A stretch of DNA of 64,000 nucleotides from Colletotrichum lupini. Taxonomy: Eukaryota; Ascomycota; Sordariomycetes; Glomerellales; Glomerellaceae. The DNA lies in assembly GCF_023278565.1 (NCBI RefSeq), contig NC_064680.1, positions 3,968,001 through 4,032,000 on the forward strand, given 5' to 3'. The position numbers and the translations under genes were made by a program. The notes beneath the pieces are model-generated. The model searched no databases, was not told where the DNA came from, and worked only from the letters and a program-made list of their open reading frames with translations. This document shows positions 11,109-22,111 of this stretch, piece after piece (position 1 is the first letter of the stretch; the number at the start of each line of letters is the position of its first letter).

Positions 11109-11358
11109 GATCTTGTTGCAGTCTTGAATTCGTGATGGTTTTCTTGAAAGCTAGTATGTGGTCTGAAGTATGTAGTTGTAACGGAAGCAGCAAATATTCC
11201 ACCTTCAATCTTCAATCCGATCTGCTGGGATCCTTCTCTGTTAGCCGTCCTATGTACAACAAAGGGAAAGCTCGACTAGGTCTTAAATAGGTGGTGACAT
11301 CTATATTAAAACTTCTTCTATCTCAATCCGAAAACCGAACACAAGAGCGAACGGTGCA

Positions 11359-11422
11359 GTGCCGAGAGCCGAACTGCCGGAAGCTCAGAGTTATCCTTTG
11401 GGGAACATGGCGCCGAGGTCGG
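11359..11422. promoter_or_regulatory. CGG/CCG-rich promoter segment upstream of the CMD-like gene
   Basis: Contains gtgccgagagccgaactgcc (from 11359) and the perfect palindrome ccgaggtcgg (11413-11422), 250-315 bases before the CMD-like start and just beyond the activator gene's end. The word gtgccgag also occurs, on the same strand relative to the gene, in the monooxygenase promoter. A binding site for the local Zn2Cys6 protein is possible but unproven. Confidence 0.35.
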
Positions 11423-11543
11423 TAAACTCATGCCGACCTACGCATCAGCAAAACCTTAAGCAATATTGAGGCCGAAGCTGTATTGAATCATGGTATAATA
11501 CCTAGTGGTAACCGGTGTTCGCTGGCATGTGAAAGTCGGGGCT

Positions 11544-13601
11544 TTAGCCATTGGCGCCATCGAAATTTGTGAAGTCCATGCCAAGTACATCCATGAACGA
11601 GTTAATGTCGTCGAAATCCTCACCCATCTGCCCAAAATTTCCAAAAGCATCGTCCTGGAAAATAACTTCGTCTCTAGTGTCGTTATTCTGTGATAGGATA
11701 TCCATGTTCTCGCACATTTCTGATGGAAAGGCAAATAGGTCGCCCATATGGCGCTGCACAATCTTTGCTGTTGACAAAGTATGGGAGCCTGCCGTGTCGC
11801 TTCTCGTACACGAGGACTCATCAACCCGGTCACCCCCAAAGTCTCGTGGCGCGTCTTTAAACTTTTTCAAAATAGCGCGAGCCCCTCCATACTTGGCGCT
11901 CATACCCTCAAGAATGGAATGTATAACATCAAGATCTCTGCGGAGTAAGGTCTCTTTCTCTTGCGATTGAGGTTGATGAGATATTAAGACAACACCGACG
12001 GCTAATACAAGGAAGGCGTGGTAGTGTATCAGGTGTACAACTCTCTCTCTGCATCGGATCTCGTCATAAAGCCGAGCAGCACAGGATGCAGCAAGGACCG
12101 ATGCCGGCGAAGTTCTCCACGTCGGGGATGCACTTCTGCTGGCCGTCTGAGTCAGGATGATGGCGACAAAGTAGAAGATGAAAGTCTCGGTGCTTTGTTG
12201 ATTGAATGGCTTTCTGGTGCCGTCGGGGTTGAAAAGTCGTAAGTCTTCGGGCAAGTCAGCTAGCCAGCCGTATAGTGATGCGACGACAGCTTCGATTTCT
12301 GCCGACGTTGGGCCACCTTTCCTGGATTTTAGGGTGGTGATGACCCCGACGATCTGAATGAGCTTCGTCATCCAAGTTGTAGCAATCGCGCCAAAGTTCT
12401 GCACTGAAAAGTCTTCCTCTGAGATCGGCGGTACATCAGTGTCTTCAGGCCTGAGGAGAAGAGGTCGACCCCAGCAGGCTGTCATGAGTATTTCACTCGT
12501 CTGCGTCAAGTCATTAATCACGTTTCTTTGAAAGCAATATTCTGGCCGGCGTTTGAGGAAGAGTAAATGCATGATGCTCACCTGAAGATGCCAGAATATT
12601 CGCCGCAAGCAACCAGCACCCTGGCGATTGGAATATGATGACTGTTTCTGAAGACCAAGTTGAAGCGCCATTCGCGAAGCCATGCCCGTCCAGTGCCATG
12701 GACCATCTAGCGTGACGAGGTAGGGGGAAGACGCGCTCCAGCATGACATCAGGCACAGAGATTTCAGCACCGTCAACTGGTCAGGCTCGAAGCCAATATG
12801 AATCAGCGTTTTGGCTTTCTCGTATTGCGAACCCGCGAGACCGACGCTATCCTCTCCGTGTCGCATTAGGCCGCCTGCTAAGCAAACTACTTGCTGGAGA
12901 AGCACAGATGCATTTGGGCCGGCAACATCACCGGGGTCGACCACGGAGTAGTAAAATACGACGTGCTCAAAGAACGAGTCCTTCAGAGCCTGTAGTAGGA
13001 CGGGGTGCGGAAGAATGCTAGCCCCGGTGACTCTGAGAATCGCCTCATTTACACCAACGTTTCCAGTGGCAAGATTGTCTAGCACGACATTGGGTGGTGT
13101 CTTGACTGGGTCGTGCATGATGGAGCCTTTGTCAATAAAGCTGCTAGGTCTCCAAACGATATCTCGCTGGAGACTGCTGCTGGTCTCTGTAAGTTTGCTG
13201 ACTGCCTCTTCTGATGGGCTGTTCCTCGGGCTGGTCATCTGATCTGGCACCGGCAACGAAACAGATGGCGTTCTGATGCCGGCCTCGCCCATATCAGCCC
13301 CCCGCGCGCGCCTCTTCCGGACTCCATTACGGAGACTTATTCTCGCTAGTCAGCATCTCTGTTGCGAGAGCATGCCATGAAGGAGCGAACGTACACGCAG
13401 GGAACTTGGGCACGTCGACAATTTCGACACGTCTTATCTTGGCTTACTTGTAAGTCGCATTTTACCTAAATACTTCGTGTTATCTCAGCTCCATGTCGAG
13501 ATATAGATACTTTTGGCTAGGAAGTAGCTTACTTTGCGTGAGTGACATTCAACACACACAATGTTCGCACGGTCCCTTAACGATCGCCGAGGTCTCTCCA
13601 T
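11544..13601 (-). CDS. Zn2Cys6 transcription factor with fungal-specific regulatory domain
   Basis: Exons 13601-13533, 13465-13395 and 13335-11544, introns of 67 and 59 nt, product 643 residues. The zinc cluster is split: exon 1 ends in CVECHSRK, exon 2 gives VKCD, then CRNC and VPC, so the spacing is C-x2-C-x6-C-x9-C-x2-C-x6-C, exactly the family pattern. A basic RKRRARG linker follows. The middle (about residues 170-480) is the fungal transcription factor regulatory region with helices such as GLQKQ and RRIFWHLQVS. The C-terminus is acidic with hydrophobic residues (MGEDFDDINSFMDVLGMDF), a likely activation segment. Without the two small exons the gene would look like a domain-less regulator. 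It is the last of four minus-strand genes and is the natural candidate regulator of the monooxygenase, CMD-like and lactonase genes. Confidence 0.9.
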
Positions 13602-14815
13602 ACTCTCATTGCCGACTGCTCAAAGAGCTTCTCCGTATTCGTTGTGGATGAGGTGGACTTCGACTGGATGCAGACGTGACCTGAGTTCTAATTCTTCAAT
13701 ACAGGTCACGGTGCGGGGCGAAAGCCTTTTCTATGGAGCCTGTGGGCTGCCGGGAAGCTAGCCGAGGCCCCGGAAGCTCCGGGTTTGCGGGGTGCATGGA
13801 CCAAGAGTCCCATAAAGAGGGAGTCTGGACTGGCCAAGCTGATCTGGTACAAGCAACGATGAGGATCTAAGACCATGAGTACGACACATCACATTTCATC
13901 GAGACGGCCATGTCATGTGACCATCAGGCTAAATTGACAAGAGAAACCTAGATGGTATTCAACGTCCCTCTGAAAAATCGATTGCGTTCTATCTGCGGTC
14001 CAGGCTCGGGTGACTAGAACCCATTTTAAAGGATGCATGCTCGCGCTGGTGACCAGTATTTAGGCATTTGAAGGATAGCTGTTGTCTCGGAAACGACACG
14101 CGACGGATAGCCGGGTGTGTCGGACCAGGAGTACACCTCCTTGAGCAAAAAGTCGGATGACCGAGTTTCCCTTTTTTCGGGCTGAAAGGTCATCGGCTTA
14201 TCTTGATTGATTGAGTTTTGGACTGGCTAGTTTTTCTTTTCCCGGCCCTTGATCGGATTCGATATTGTGCAAGGTGTGGGTGACACGATCCGTTACACCG
14301 TGGCTAGGGCAGTGTCTTACAGCGGTCCGCTTCCCGTCAAAAGAATCTAGGGGATGGCCGACGAGCCTCCCAGCCTCGAACCTACTCCCTTCCAAGAGCT
14401 TCTGAAGCCAATGTTTGCTCTCCAATCTTCGTCTCATCGTCATTGACTGGTGGTGAGGAAGCTATACGTGAGCCATCGCCCTGCGCCTCCGGCTCAAGGC
14501 AGCTCAGGTCATGTTTCATCGCGAGTTCTCAACGGGTTTTTAAGAAAAGGGATAAGGGATGGTGATGGTGATGGTGATGGTGATGGGGACGAAGATAAGG
14601 AACAAGGCCAGACCAGAAGTCTTAAAGTACGCAGCTGTTCACGCGCTCAGAAGGTACTAACACGTCTGCTGTTGTATTCAAATCGCTGCTTCTCACTCTC
14701 ATTTCATGTCCTCTACCTTAAGCTGTCTCTCCCGGTTCTCTAGCTTCTAGGGTGTCTTTGAGAACTGTAGATTCGATTTACCGCTCCACACTCATTCCCT
14801 TCAATCAGACTTCCG
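13602..14815. other. Intergenic region between the activator and the WSC gene
   Basis: About 1.2 kb; promoter of the activator on the left and of the WSC protein on the right. One short purine repeat at 14558. No supported gene. Confidence 0.55.
14558..14586. repeat. Short GATGGT tandem repeat
   Basis: About five units of a trinucleotide-like gatggt pattern, 230 bases before the WSC gene. Simple-sequence repeat. Confidence 0.7.
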
Positions 14816-17080
14816 ATGCGGCTAGCTATGATATGGATTTTCACATTGTCGCTTCTCGCGGAGCTGACTTACGCCCAAATTAACTTCCCAGTCTCTGGCG
14901 TTATGGGCTACTTGGGATGTTATGTCATCACGAACATGGCACAATTTGAAACAATTCAAAATGACGCCAACGTGGAGCCCGAAAGCTGTCAAACTCAATG
15001 TTCAACTTTGGTACGCAGATTCGCTGCTTTGATGGGAACTACGTGTCTGTGTAGCCGGGCAGGCATCAATAACCCAGATGCTTATTATGACCCCGAGGAA
15101 ATGTGCAGTACTCGCTGCAGCGGGAACAACAATGCTCGCTGTGGTGGGTTTGCAGATGGATTAGACCACTACAGCGTGTATTTTGGCTTCCGGGAGGTTC
15201 CACCTGTTCCGACTACTACGGAAACGACTGAATCAAGCACGTCGTCGACAGCGTCATCGAATTCGGAGTCCAGCACTGAAGTTTCGTCTTTCACCTTCTT
15301 TTCGAACTCATCCTCAACCACCTCAACTTCTTCTTCGACGATCGCATCAACGTCAGAGTCCAGCACAGACCCATCCTCAATCTCCTCCCCCTCGACATCA
15401 TCTTTAACTTCCCTGTCATCATCCTCCTCGGCCTCTGATTCAACCTCACCCTTGACTTTATCGTCGACCTCGTCTTTAGACTCTTCTTCGATTCCTTTAA
15501 CAAGCTCAGAGTCCACAACAGACACATCCTCAACTTCCTCTTCAATTTTATCGACTTCATCGTCAACTTCATCCTCATCATCTCCCTCATCTCCCTCGCT
15601 GTCCACTCCATCATCTACCTCATCCACGTCGACCTTCTCATCAACTGCGTCAAGTTTCTTGTCGACTTCAACCCCTTCGTCAGCCTCTTCTTCAAGCTCA
15701 TCAAGCTCTTTGTTGTCCCTGTCATCGACCGCAAGTCTGACGTCCTCTTTCACTTCTTCCGAATCTATCACGACCTCGTCCCTCACAACTACCAGCATCG
15801 AAGTGTCCAGCAACACACAGCTCACTTCAACATCAACCGGGGGTCCATTCGCAAACACGACTAGCTCTTCTACATCTTCAATTTTCCTCACATCATCTAC
15901 GTCTACGGCTGATACCACTACGACAAATACTGAGCCAGCAACGTTCAGTGTTCCAACAACTTCGTTTTCTCCTTCAATTTCTTCTTCAAGCCTGAGCTCA
16001 ACGACTTCCACCCTTTCAACGACACTATTATCAAGCAGCTCAACTTCCACAACTACTCTTTCCACGATCTTTTCTAACTCCTCGACGTCCTCTACAAGCT
16101 CAATTTCGACAGTAACGACGTCTTCGACTTTTTCGTTATCTTCAATCAGTTCTCCCTCGTCTGTGAGCTCTCTATCGTCGACAAACTCTCAGTCATCAAC
16201 GAGTTTCCCCTCAGTGACGTCTGTTTTACCAACGACCTCTCTTTCATCGACAGATATCCCCACATTGAGTAGCAGCTCGACAACCGAACTGTTCTCTAGT
16301 ACAGACACACTCGTCACCTTGACTTCTTCTGACCCCACAACGATCCTGACATTCACTTCGAGCGGCACGTCCTCGGATCTTACAAGTCTACTGTCAAGTA
16401 GCATAACGGACAGCACCTTTTCTCTCAGTACAACATTCCTCGGTAGTACGACTGTTGCGGCCTCTGAAAGCACAGAGCCCACCAACAGTTCTTCTATAAG
16501 TCCATCGTCAACAAGTGAGACAGTCTCTCTGACTGGTTCATTTGCGAACACGACGTTCACATCAATCTCAGCATCGACTTCGGACCCATTGACAAGCAAT
16601 ATGGATTCCGTCTCGAATCCAACCTCTTCAATCACGCAATCTTCGTATTTAGACTTGATCACAAGCACGACGTCCGGGTCCCGTTCCATTCAAGCAAGCC
16701 AAGAAACGAGTTCTTTGAGCTCGACTCCAATCTCGGACCTCACTTCACTATCCGTCACAACGAACTTGCCAAACATACTGTCATCAACAGCCTCGGCATC
16801 GACAACGAATGCAGCAACCGTTACAGACAACTTGGCAACGGACGCAACGTTGGCATCACCCACTGCTACGCTTTCTTTTCCATCCGAAAATCCATCGCCA
16901 ACTATTTTGGTAGACGGTTCCGCCACATACAGCGTTACATCAATACTTGGACCGACCTTGAGCTCCTCCTTTATTACATCGACCCTATCACCATCGCCAA
17001 CTTCAGTGTCCATTGTTACAGACCAGCTTTTCCGATTGACCGTATTGCTGGTTACTGCTGAATCAGCTTTGCCACAGTAA
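14816..17080 (+). CDS. WSC-domain, Ser/Thr-rich secreted protein
   Basis: Single-exon frame of 754 residues. Residues 1-20 form a signal peptide ending TYA. Residues about 30-125 are a WSC domain with the usual cysteine pattern (GYLGCYV, CQTQC, TCLCS, CSTRCSG, RCGG). The remaining ~600 residues are almost only Ser and Thr with scattered Pro, as in heavily O-mannosylated wall proteins. WSC proteins of the yeast type have a membrane helix and a cytoplasmic tail for wall-stress signalling; here the frame ends in RLTVLLVTAESALPQ without a helix long enough to span a membrane or a clear GPI signal. It is therefore either secreted, or the 3' end lies in another frame through an unrecognised intron or frameshift. 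Likely a wall or surface protein. Confidence 0.83.
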   Translation: MRLAMIWIFTLSLLAELTYAQINFPVSGVMGYLGCYVITNMAQFETIQNDANVEPESCQTQCSTLVRRFAALMGTTCLCSRAGINNPDAYYDPEEMCSTRCSGNNNARCGGFADGLDHYSVYFGFREVPPVPTTTETTESSTSSTASSNSESSTEVSSFTFFSNSSSTTSTSSSTIASTSESSTDPSSISSPSTSSLTSLSSSSSASDSTSPLTLSSTSSLDSSSIPLTSSESTTDTSSTSSSILSTSSSTSSSSSPSSPSLSTPSSTSSTSTFSSTASSFLSTSTPSSASSSSSSSSLLSLSSTASLTSSFTSSESITTSSLTTTSIEVSSNTQLTSTSTGGPFANTTSSSTSSIFLTSSTSTADTTTTNTEPATFSVPTTSFSPSISSSSLSSTTSTLSTTLLSSSSTSTTTLSTIFSNSSTSSTSSISTVTTSSTFSLSSISSPSSVSSLSSTNSQSSTSFPSVTSVLPTTSLSSTDIPTLSSSSTTELFSSTDTLVTLTSSDPTTILTFTSSGTSSDLTSLLSSSITDSTFSLSTTFLGSTTVAASESTEPTNSSSISPSSTSETVSLTGSFANTTFTSISASTSDPLTSNMDSVSNPTSSITQSSYLDLITSTTSGSRSIQASQETSSLSSTPISDLTSLSVTTNLPNILSSTASASTTNAATVTDNLATDATLASPTATLSFPSENPSPTILVDGSATYSVTSILGPTLSSSFITSTLSPSPTSVSIVTDQLFRLTVLLVTAESALPQ

Positions 17081-17948
17081 CGGAGTTATATATGCCAAGC
17101 AGAGTTTTGTTGCTGATTTGTCTTTGAGGGTTGAATTTCGATCACTGGTGTGGGTAGAACTGTTATTAGACGGCCGTCGGCGTTTCGGATATTCCCCAGG
17201 GCTAGGCGTAGAGAGGAACCCACGAAATGGTCTGCTTAGTTCAGTACAGACCGGGTTCATGTTAGGCGCGGAAATAGACTTGCTTTCGTCCAATGAGACA
17301 AATTACCAATTCAGGCCACGGACTCCCGGAAGTCATAGAATTGAGAGGTTCAGTCTCCTTAACTCAATATGGTGAAGTTTGATTAATCGCGGCAAGCTAT
17401 CATACTAAATTAACAGTATGAGTAGTGTCTAAACTTCAACCATTGGACTTATTTCGACATCTTTGACACAAGGATCAAAAAATGCTGGTGAAGCCTCAAG
17501 ACTTTTGCGGTGGATATACGTAATTGACATACCACCAATATGTCTCTGTGTGTGTGTCTATTTCGTTCCAAAGCCATCATGAGAGCCTTTCGCTCACAAT
17601 ACTTTGTTTTCCCGTTACCTCCAGAGAGTATTGCTTCGAAACCAAAGTCTCGGGATCACATCAGTGAAAACTCGTTAGTTACACGCGAATTACAGAGCGG
17701 CTAGTCCAGTTAGATCAAGTGTTATTCATAGATCATTACTTTATGCTATGCGAGTCTCTGACAGTTAAACAACGGATTCACGGTGCAAAACAATTCTTGA
17801 AGGAACAACCAAACGAGTGACTTCGCTGAATTGCGCAACAGTACCTAATACTTGATCTCGTCCCACATCAATTCTCTTCCAAACTCTAACGCATTTCATT
17901 GCGATCTGAACGATGTTTAACACCAGCTCAACTGCTAGTTGGCGATGT
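17081..17948. other. Intergenic region between convergent genes
   Basis: About 870 bases between the WSC stop and the HsbA-like stop. Nothing recognisable; could hold the missing 3' part of the WSC gene if that model is incomplete. Confidence 0.5.
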
Positions 17949-18829
17949 TCAGGAAAGCGCCACAACGTTGCCCTCCAGAGCCTGGCTCACCGACACACTA
18001 CTCGCTGCGCTACCCGCCTGTCCCTGACTGCCGCCCGCGGGCTGAGATCCGGTTTGAGGTGAGCTCATCTGAGGGGAGCCTCTCTGGCCAGACTGGGAGG
18101 AGTTTCCTGGAGAACCTGTCTGCGGCGAACCCGTCTGAGGAGCCCCAGTGGCTGGCATAGCTGCTGGAGGGGCGCCACCCATGGGAGGACCCATACCGGG
18201 AGGCATCGCCAAAGGGGGGTTGGCTAGCGATACAATTCCCATTCCAACTGAGCCACCAGCTCCGGCAAATGCGGCCATGGCGCTTTGGAGCCCCTCCGCA
18301 GGAAGTTTGGAAAGAACGACCTGGCCAAGTGCAGCCGACAACATGTTCTGGTTCATGAAAGATTGGAGAAGCATCGGCGTCATGTTGATCTGGTCGAGCG
18401 TCTGGCGCTGGAGCATTGCTGACATGACCATGATCTTCACGCTCTTCGTCAAAGTATCGGCGGCGTTCTGAAGAGCGATGCCGTCAGAGATTCCGATCGG
18501 TGAGGTCGGCGCAACATCAGTACGGGCTTGTGCAAGTGCACCTTCGAGTCCCATCATCGCCGGGCCGAGAGCAGAAGCGCTGTTGGGATCGGGTGTCAAA
18601 GCCTGATATCGTGTTAGTGAATTGGACCCCTCGATTAGTGTGTAAACAATTCGAAGTCTGTTGTTCGAAGCCAACTTACTCTAATGGCTGTATCCAAGTT
18701 CGATGATGCCACTGAAATGGACACGAACGCCCCCTGAATGGTTTGGAGGTCTCTCTTTTGGACATCATTTGCTGGCGCCGCAGCCACAGTGCTGAGCACC
18801 AATGAGCCCACGACAAAAAAGGCCCTCAT
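17949..18829 (-). CDS. HsbA-like hydrophobic-surface-binding / cell-wall protein
   Basis: Exons 18829-18680 and 18602-17949, a 77-nt phase-0 intron (gtaagt...tatcag), product 267 residues. The start at 18829 is chosen because it gives a clear signal peptide (MRAFFVVGSLVLSTVAAAP) followed by a KR processing site. Residues about 30-175 match the HsbA / cell-wall mannoprotein 1 family: VQKRDLQTIQGAF, LDTAIRALTPD, then helical repeats with LTKSVKIMVMSAMLQRQ. In other fungi HsbA is secreted, binds hydrophobic surfaces and recruits esterases. The tail (about 185-255) is Gly/Pro/Gln/Ser-rich with GAPQTGSPQTGSPG-type repeats, absent from short family members. It could be wall-bound or secreted. Confidence 0.85.
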
Positions 18830-20317
18830 CCTCACGACCTTCGCTGACCAGAGCGAGAGAGATTGAGGGAGAAATGAGTGAAACGAGATCGAAATCAAAC
18901 AGAAGAGATGGACAGGTGCCAGACCGGATTAACAAGTCACTTGGTTCACGCTTACATTCACCAGGGGGCATCAAGGTCTTTTATGAAAATGCAATGAACG
19001 TTTAAGATGTTGGAATGTTTCCCACGCCGGACGACGTCCCAAAGATCTGGGTCTCACCGGCAGCCGGCTGGAGTGGACGTATCTGGTAGAGCTTGCTGTG
19101 AGCGCTTCAGATCTTGCGACGCTGCGGCATCCGTCCTCTGCAGGTAGACAATCGCGAAGATCCCGTCATACTAGCAAGGTCCGCATCAAACCACTTGGAG
19201 CTGATCCAGACGCCCGGGTCAGGTTCTGGCTTTGAGCAACTCCCGTTTGAGGGAATAACGGAGCTCCGATCAACGTCGTAGATGGGATGAAACGCCGTCG
19301 CGGGTCACAGTTGCCTTGACAGCCTACCAATTCGGGGAACTGGCAGGAGAGTCTGAGGGCTTACTTGGAGACGGAAGTCTGTGCGATTTCTTTATACGGC
19401 TTAGAGCAAATAAAGATAGTGATGGCGAATGCGATCAGTAGACTGGCTTCTGTTGCGGGAAGCCTGGCTAAGTCATCGATTGTTAGCATGACCAGCCGGG
19501 CGGGCTGCCGAAGTTTATTGAACGTGCCACATCTTGAGGCTGAAGTTGAGATCACTTGATCGGAGAGGACATTACTGCCAACTTGCGACGGCCGTCGATG
19601 AAAAGCCGGCTCCGAATGGGTAGAGATCTTCTTTGGTAGGATGACCCGCTGCAGCGAGGGATTGGAAACCGGCTCCGAGAGGTAAGGATGAGAGTGGTTC
19701 GATTAGCAGTGTTCAACGCTATTTGACTCCCTCAGAACCGAGACCGAGCTACGCAGGCTTATTTGATGCTACCTCTCCCGCCAGTGGACTTCTGTGAGTC
19801 TGAGACGGTAATACTTTAAGTCATGCCCTTCGAAGGAACTTAAGAAACCCGTTGCGCTCTCTCGATTCAGGGCATAATAACGCTCAAAAGCACTCACCCC
19901 AGGCTTGATCTTTTGCTACAGATGTTTGCTTGCTTGCTTGCTTCGGGCAACGGGGTTCACACCCGTCCATTCACGCCCGTCCGTTCATACAATTACAATG
20001 GCAAAAGAGGCTGCACAACCTAAGCGGATGCTACGAAAGAGGACGACTCGCTTCTGGTCGTGCCTCAAGAAGTGTAGTATATGCATCGCATATTCAGCTG
20101 TTGACAGAAACCACGCAGCATATTTGAAAATGCTTCACATGTGAAGCAGGCAGCGGTTTCAAAAGGCATAAGTAGGAATGGACGATGTTTGAAAACTTAT
20201 AAGTATCAAGCTTGCTTACCACCTATAGCATTCCCTCGCACAAGAGAACGAACGGTAAGGCATGGGAAAAGAAAAAAGGCAGGGAAATATATATGTAGAT
20301 AACAACCGAGGCCTTCC
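18830..20317. other. Intergenic region, no gene seen
   Basis: About 1.5 kb containing only short frames. A small gcttgcttgctt run lies near 19925. No RNA gene recognised. Confidence 0.55.
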
Positions 20318-22111
20318 TCAACCCTGAAGAGACACGCCACCAGAATGTTCAGCATGGTCATAGCCTGCCCAATCATCTTCATCTGTCTCGTTTCCCTCTG
20401 CTTCTAAGAAGATGCTCCGGTATTCTTCTGATAAGGATTGAAAATCGTCCATGTCGGCTGGGTTAACGAGAGTTAAGTCTCCCAATGCGGACGCTAGCCC
20501 ATCCATGTTTGGCTGACCATTGGTTTCCAGCGACTGATGTGTTGGGTAAGATGAGTGAGTGTCTGGGTCAAATCTTTTGCCATCGGTTGTTTTCTCTCTC
20601 AAAGCGCGAAGTGCATCCTCTCTAATCTTGCTGACGACCTTGTCGAGCAGGCTGTCTCTCTCATTCGCTTCAGCCAAGTCGTTGGCAAAAAGATTCGGGA
20701 TAGTCCAATTTGAGTAGACATTCTTGTGTCCGGGACAAACTTGGATGTCTGTATTATGAGCAGCGAAGTAATATTCGCACAGCCGGCAGGTAGGTTTACT
20801 GCAGCCTATAAATTTGACGTCGTCGATGAACGGGATGTGATAGTGATTTCGGCAATAGCCTTGATCCAGATAATGCAATAACAAAATTTCGCACTGAACT
20901 ATGGGTTTGAAAGACGTCATTTGACACTGATGCATGATGGACTCATCCAAGCCACAGACCTGAAGAGTTTTGGCCTGTTCGAGAGTCGTATCACGGTCCG
21001 CCGAGTTTCCCATCATTTTCCTGATAATATTGTCCGCCGAACGCCTCTTTTGCTGCGTCTCCATACCCATATGGCTTTGGAGTGTGTCCATCGGATTATT
21101 CATGGGTATACTTGGCGGCAGCCATGTTATTTCGAAATTTTCGAACAAGTCCGGGTGGAGACGTCTGCGGCCGGAAATGATAGCCCGAATAGCACCGTGA
21201 TACGAAGAAAGCCGTCCGATGAAGTGCTGTAGTTGACACCAGCGCTCGGACTCGTTGAAGCGTCCTTCCCGGGCTCTTTCAATAACCGATTCGTACATCA
21301 GACTTTTGCGAAAGGTGTTTGCGGCTAATATCAGGTGTTCACCGTTGCGAGCGACTGCATCGTGATAAGGGGCCGGTTTAGCATTACTCTTCCAAACATC
21401 AAGGGAAGCCTAGACCAGACTTACACCCTTCACTGCCATCCAAAGGCACCTCGGTCTTGGTCAAAGCTTGGAGATATTCTAGCTCATCAAGTAGAGGGTC
21501 TCCTAGAGAAACAACTATTTGATCAACCAAGTTGAATAGTTGAACACCAAAGACGCCACTTACTTGGTCAAGGGAAACAAACCCGCGTCCAAGGACCTAG
21601 CCTTCAATTCTTTGATGCATTGATTCAGTCGTTGGTTAAGTCGCGACTTATACAGAGTAACTCGCTGCTTATGAAATAGGAGTATGTCGCGAAGAAGTTC
21701 GCAAAAGACCGAGGACCTGTCATCGTCTCCAACGTCGACGCGATTCCGTGAACCCATTTTGTCAAGGAGGATTTGGATGGTCGTGGCTGCATATTGAGCA
21801 TCTTCCGAGCTCCGCTGATTGGATGAAAAGATGTATTGCACCTTGTCAGGCTTCTGAATGATGGCAAGGGATGTGATCGTGGACCCGAATGGTCGGTTAT
21901 CACAGACTTGAGCCACTTTGTTGACAAAGAACTCCAGAATTGTTCGAGAGCTGCCGTCGGGTACGCCCATTTCAGCAGCATGCCGATATTGTCCATTCTG
22001 CATCCTTCTATAGGCCTCATTAAGACCATATAGCAGGACCAAAGCCTCGTACAACCAAATCAACCTATCTCGAAGTTTAATAGCGATCACACCAATGCCT
22101 TCTACTGCCAC
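20318..22111 (-). CDS. OTT_1508-like deaminase family protein, 5' end unresolved
   Basis: Best model has exons 22111-21583, 21502-21425 and 21354-20318 (547 residues as far as seen). The first codon here is GTG, not a start: the frame opens at about 22144 and an upstream exon is expected in or before the AT-rich flank. The second half carries the fungal OTT_1508-type cytidine-deaminase-like core: VQCEILLLHYL, then FIGCSKPTCRLCEYYF and CPGHKN. The CxxC zinc ligands are present (about 20777-20790), but the usual histidine of the HxE signature is Gln (codon at 20894-20896), so the zinc site and catalysis may be lost. The C-terminus is acidic. The first intron has a weak gtttgt donor; a frameshift is an alternative. 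Possibly a decaying gene, given its position against the RIP block. Confidence 0.62.

Noticed and set aside
14450..14743. 97-codon frame with a Gly-Asp repeat
   Set aside because: Produced by the gatggt simple repeat in the WSC promoter.
15169..16065. Long minus-strand frame, very acidic (Asp/Glu/Val-rich)
   Set aside because: Mirror of the Ser/Thr-rich repeat of the WSC gene; TCN/ACN codons read backwards give Glu, Asp and Val. No start context or domain.
16189..16689. Second minus-strand frame opposite the WSC gene
   Set aside because: Same cause: low-complexity shadow of the Ser/Thr-rich region.
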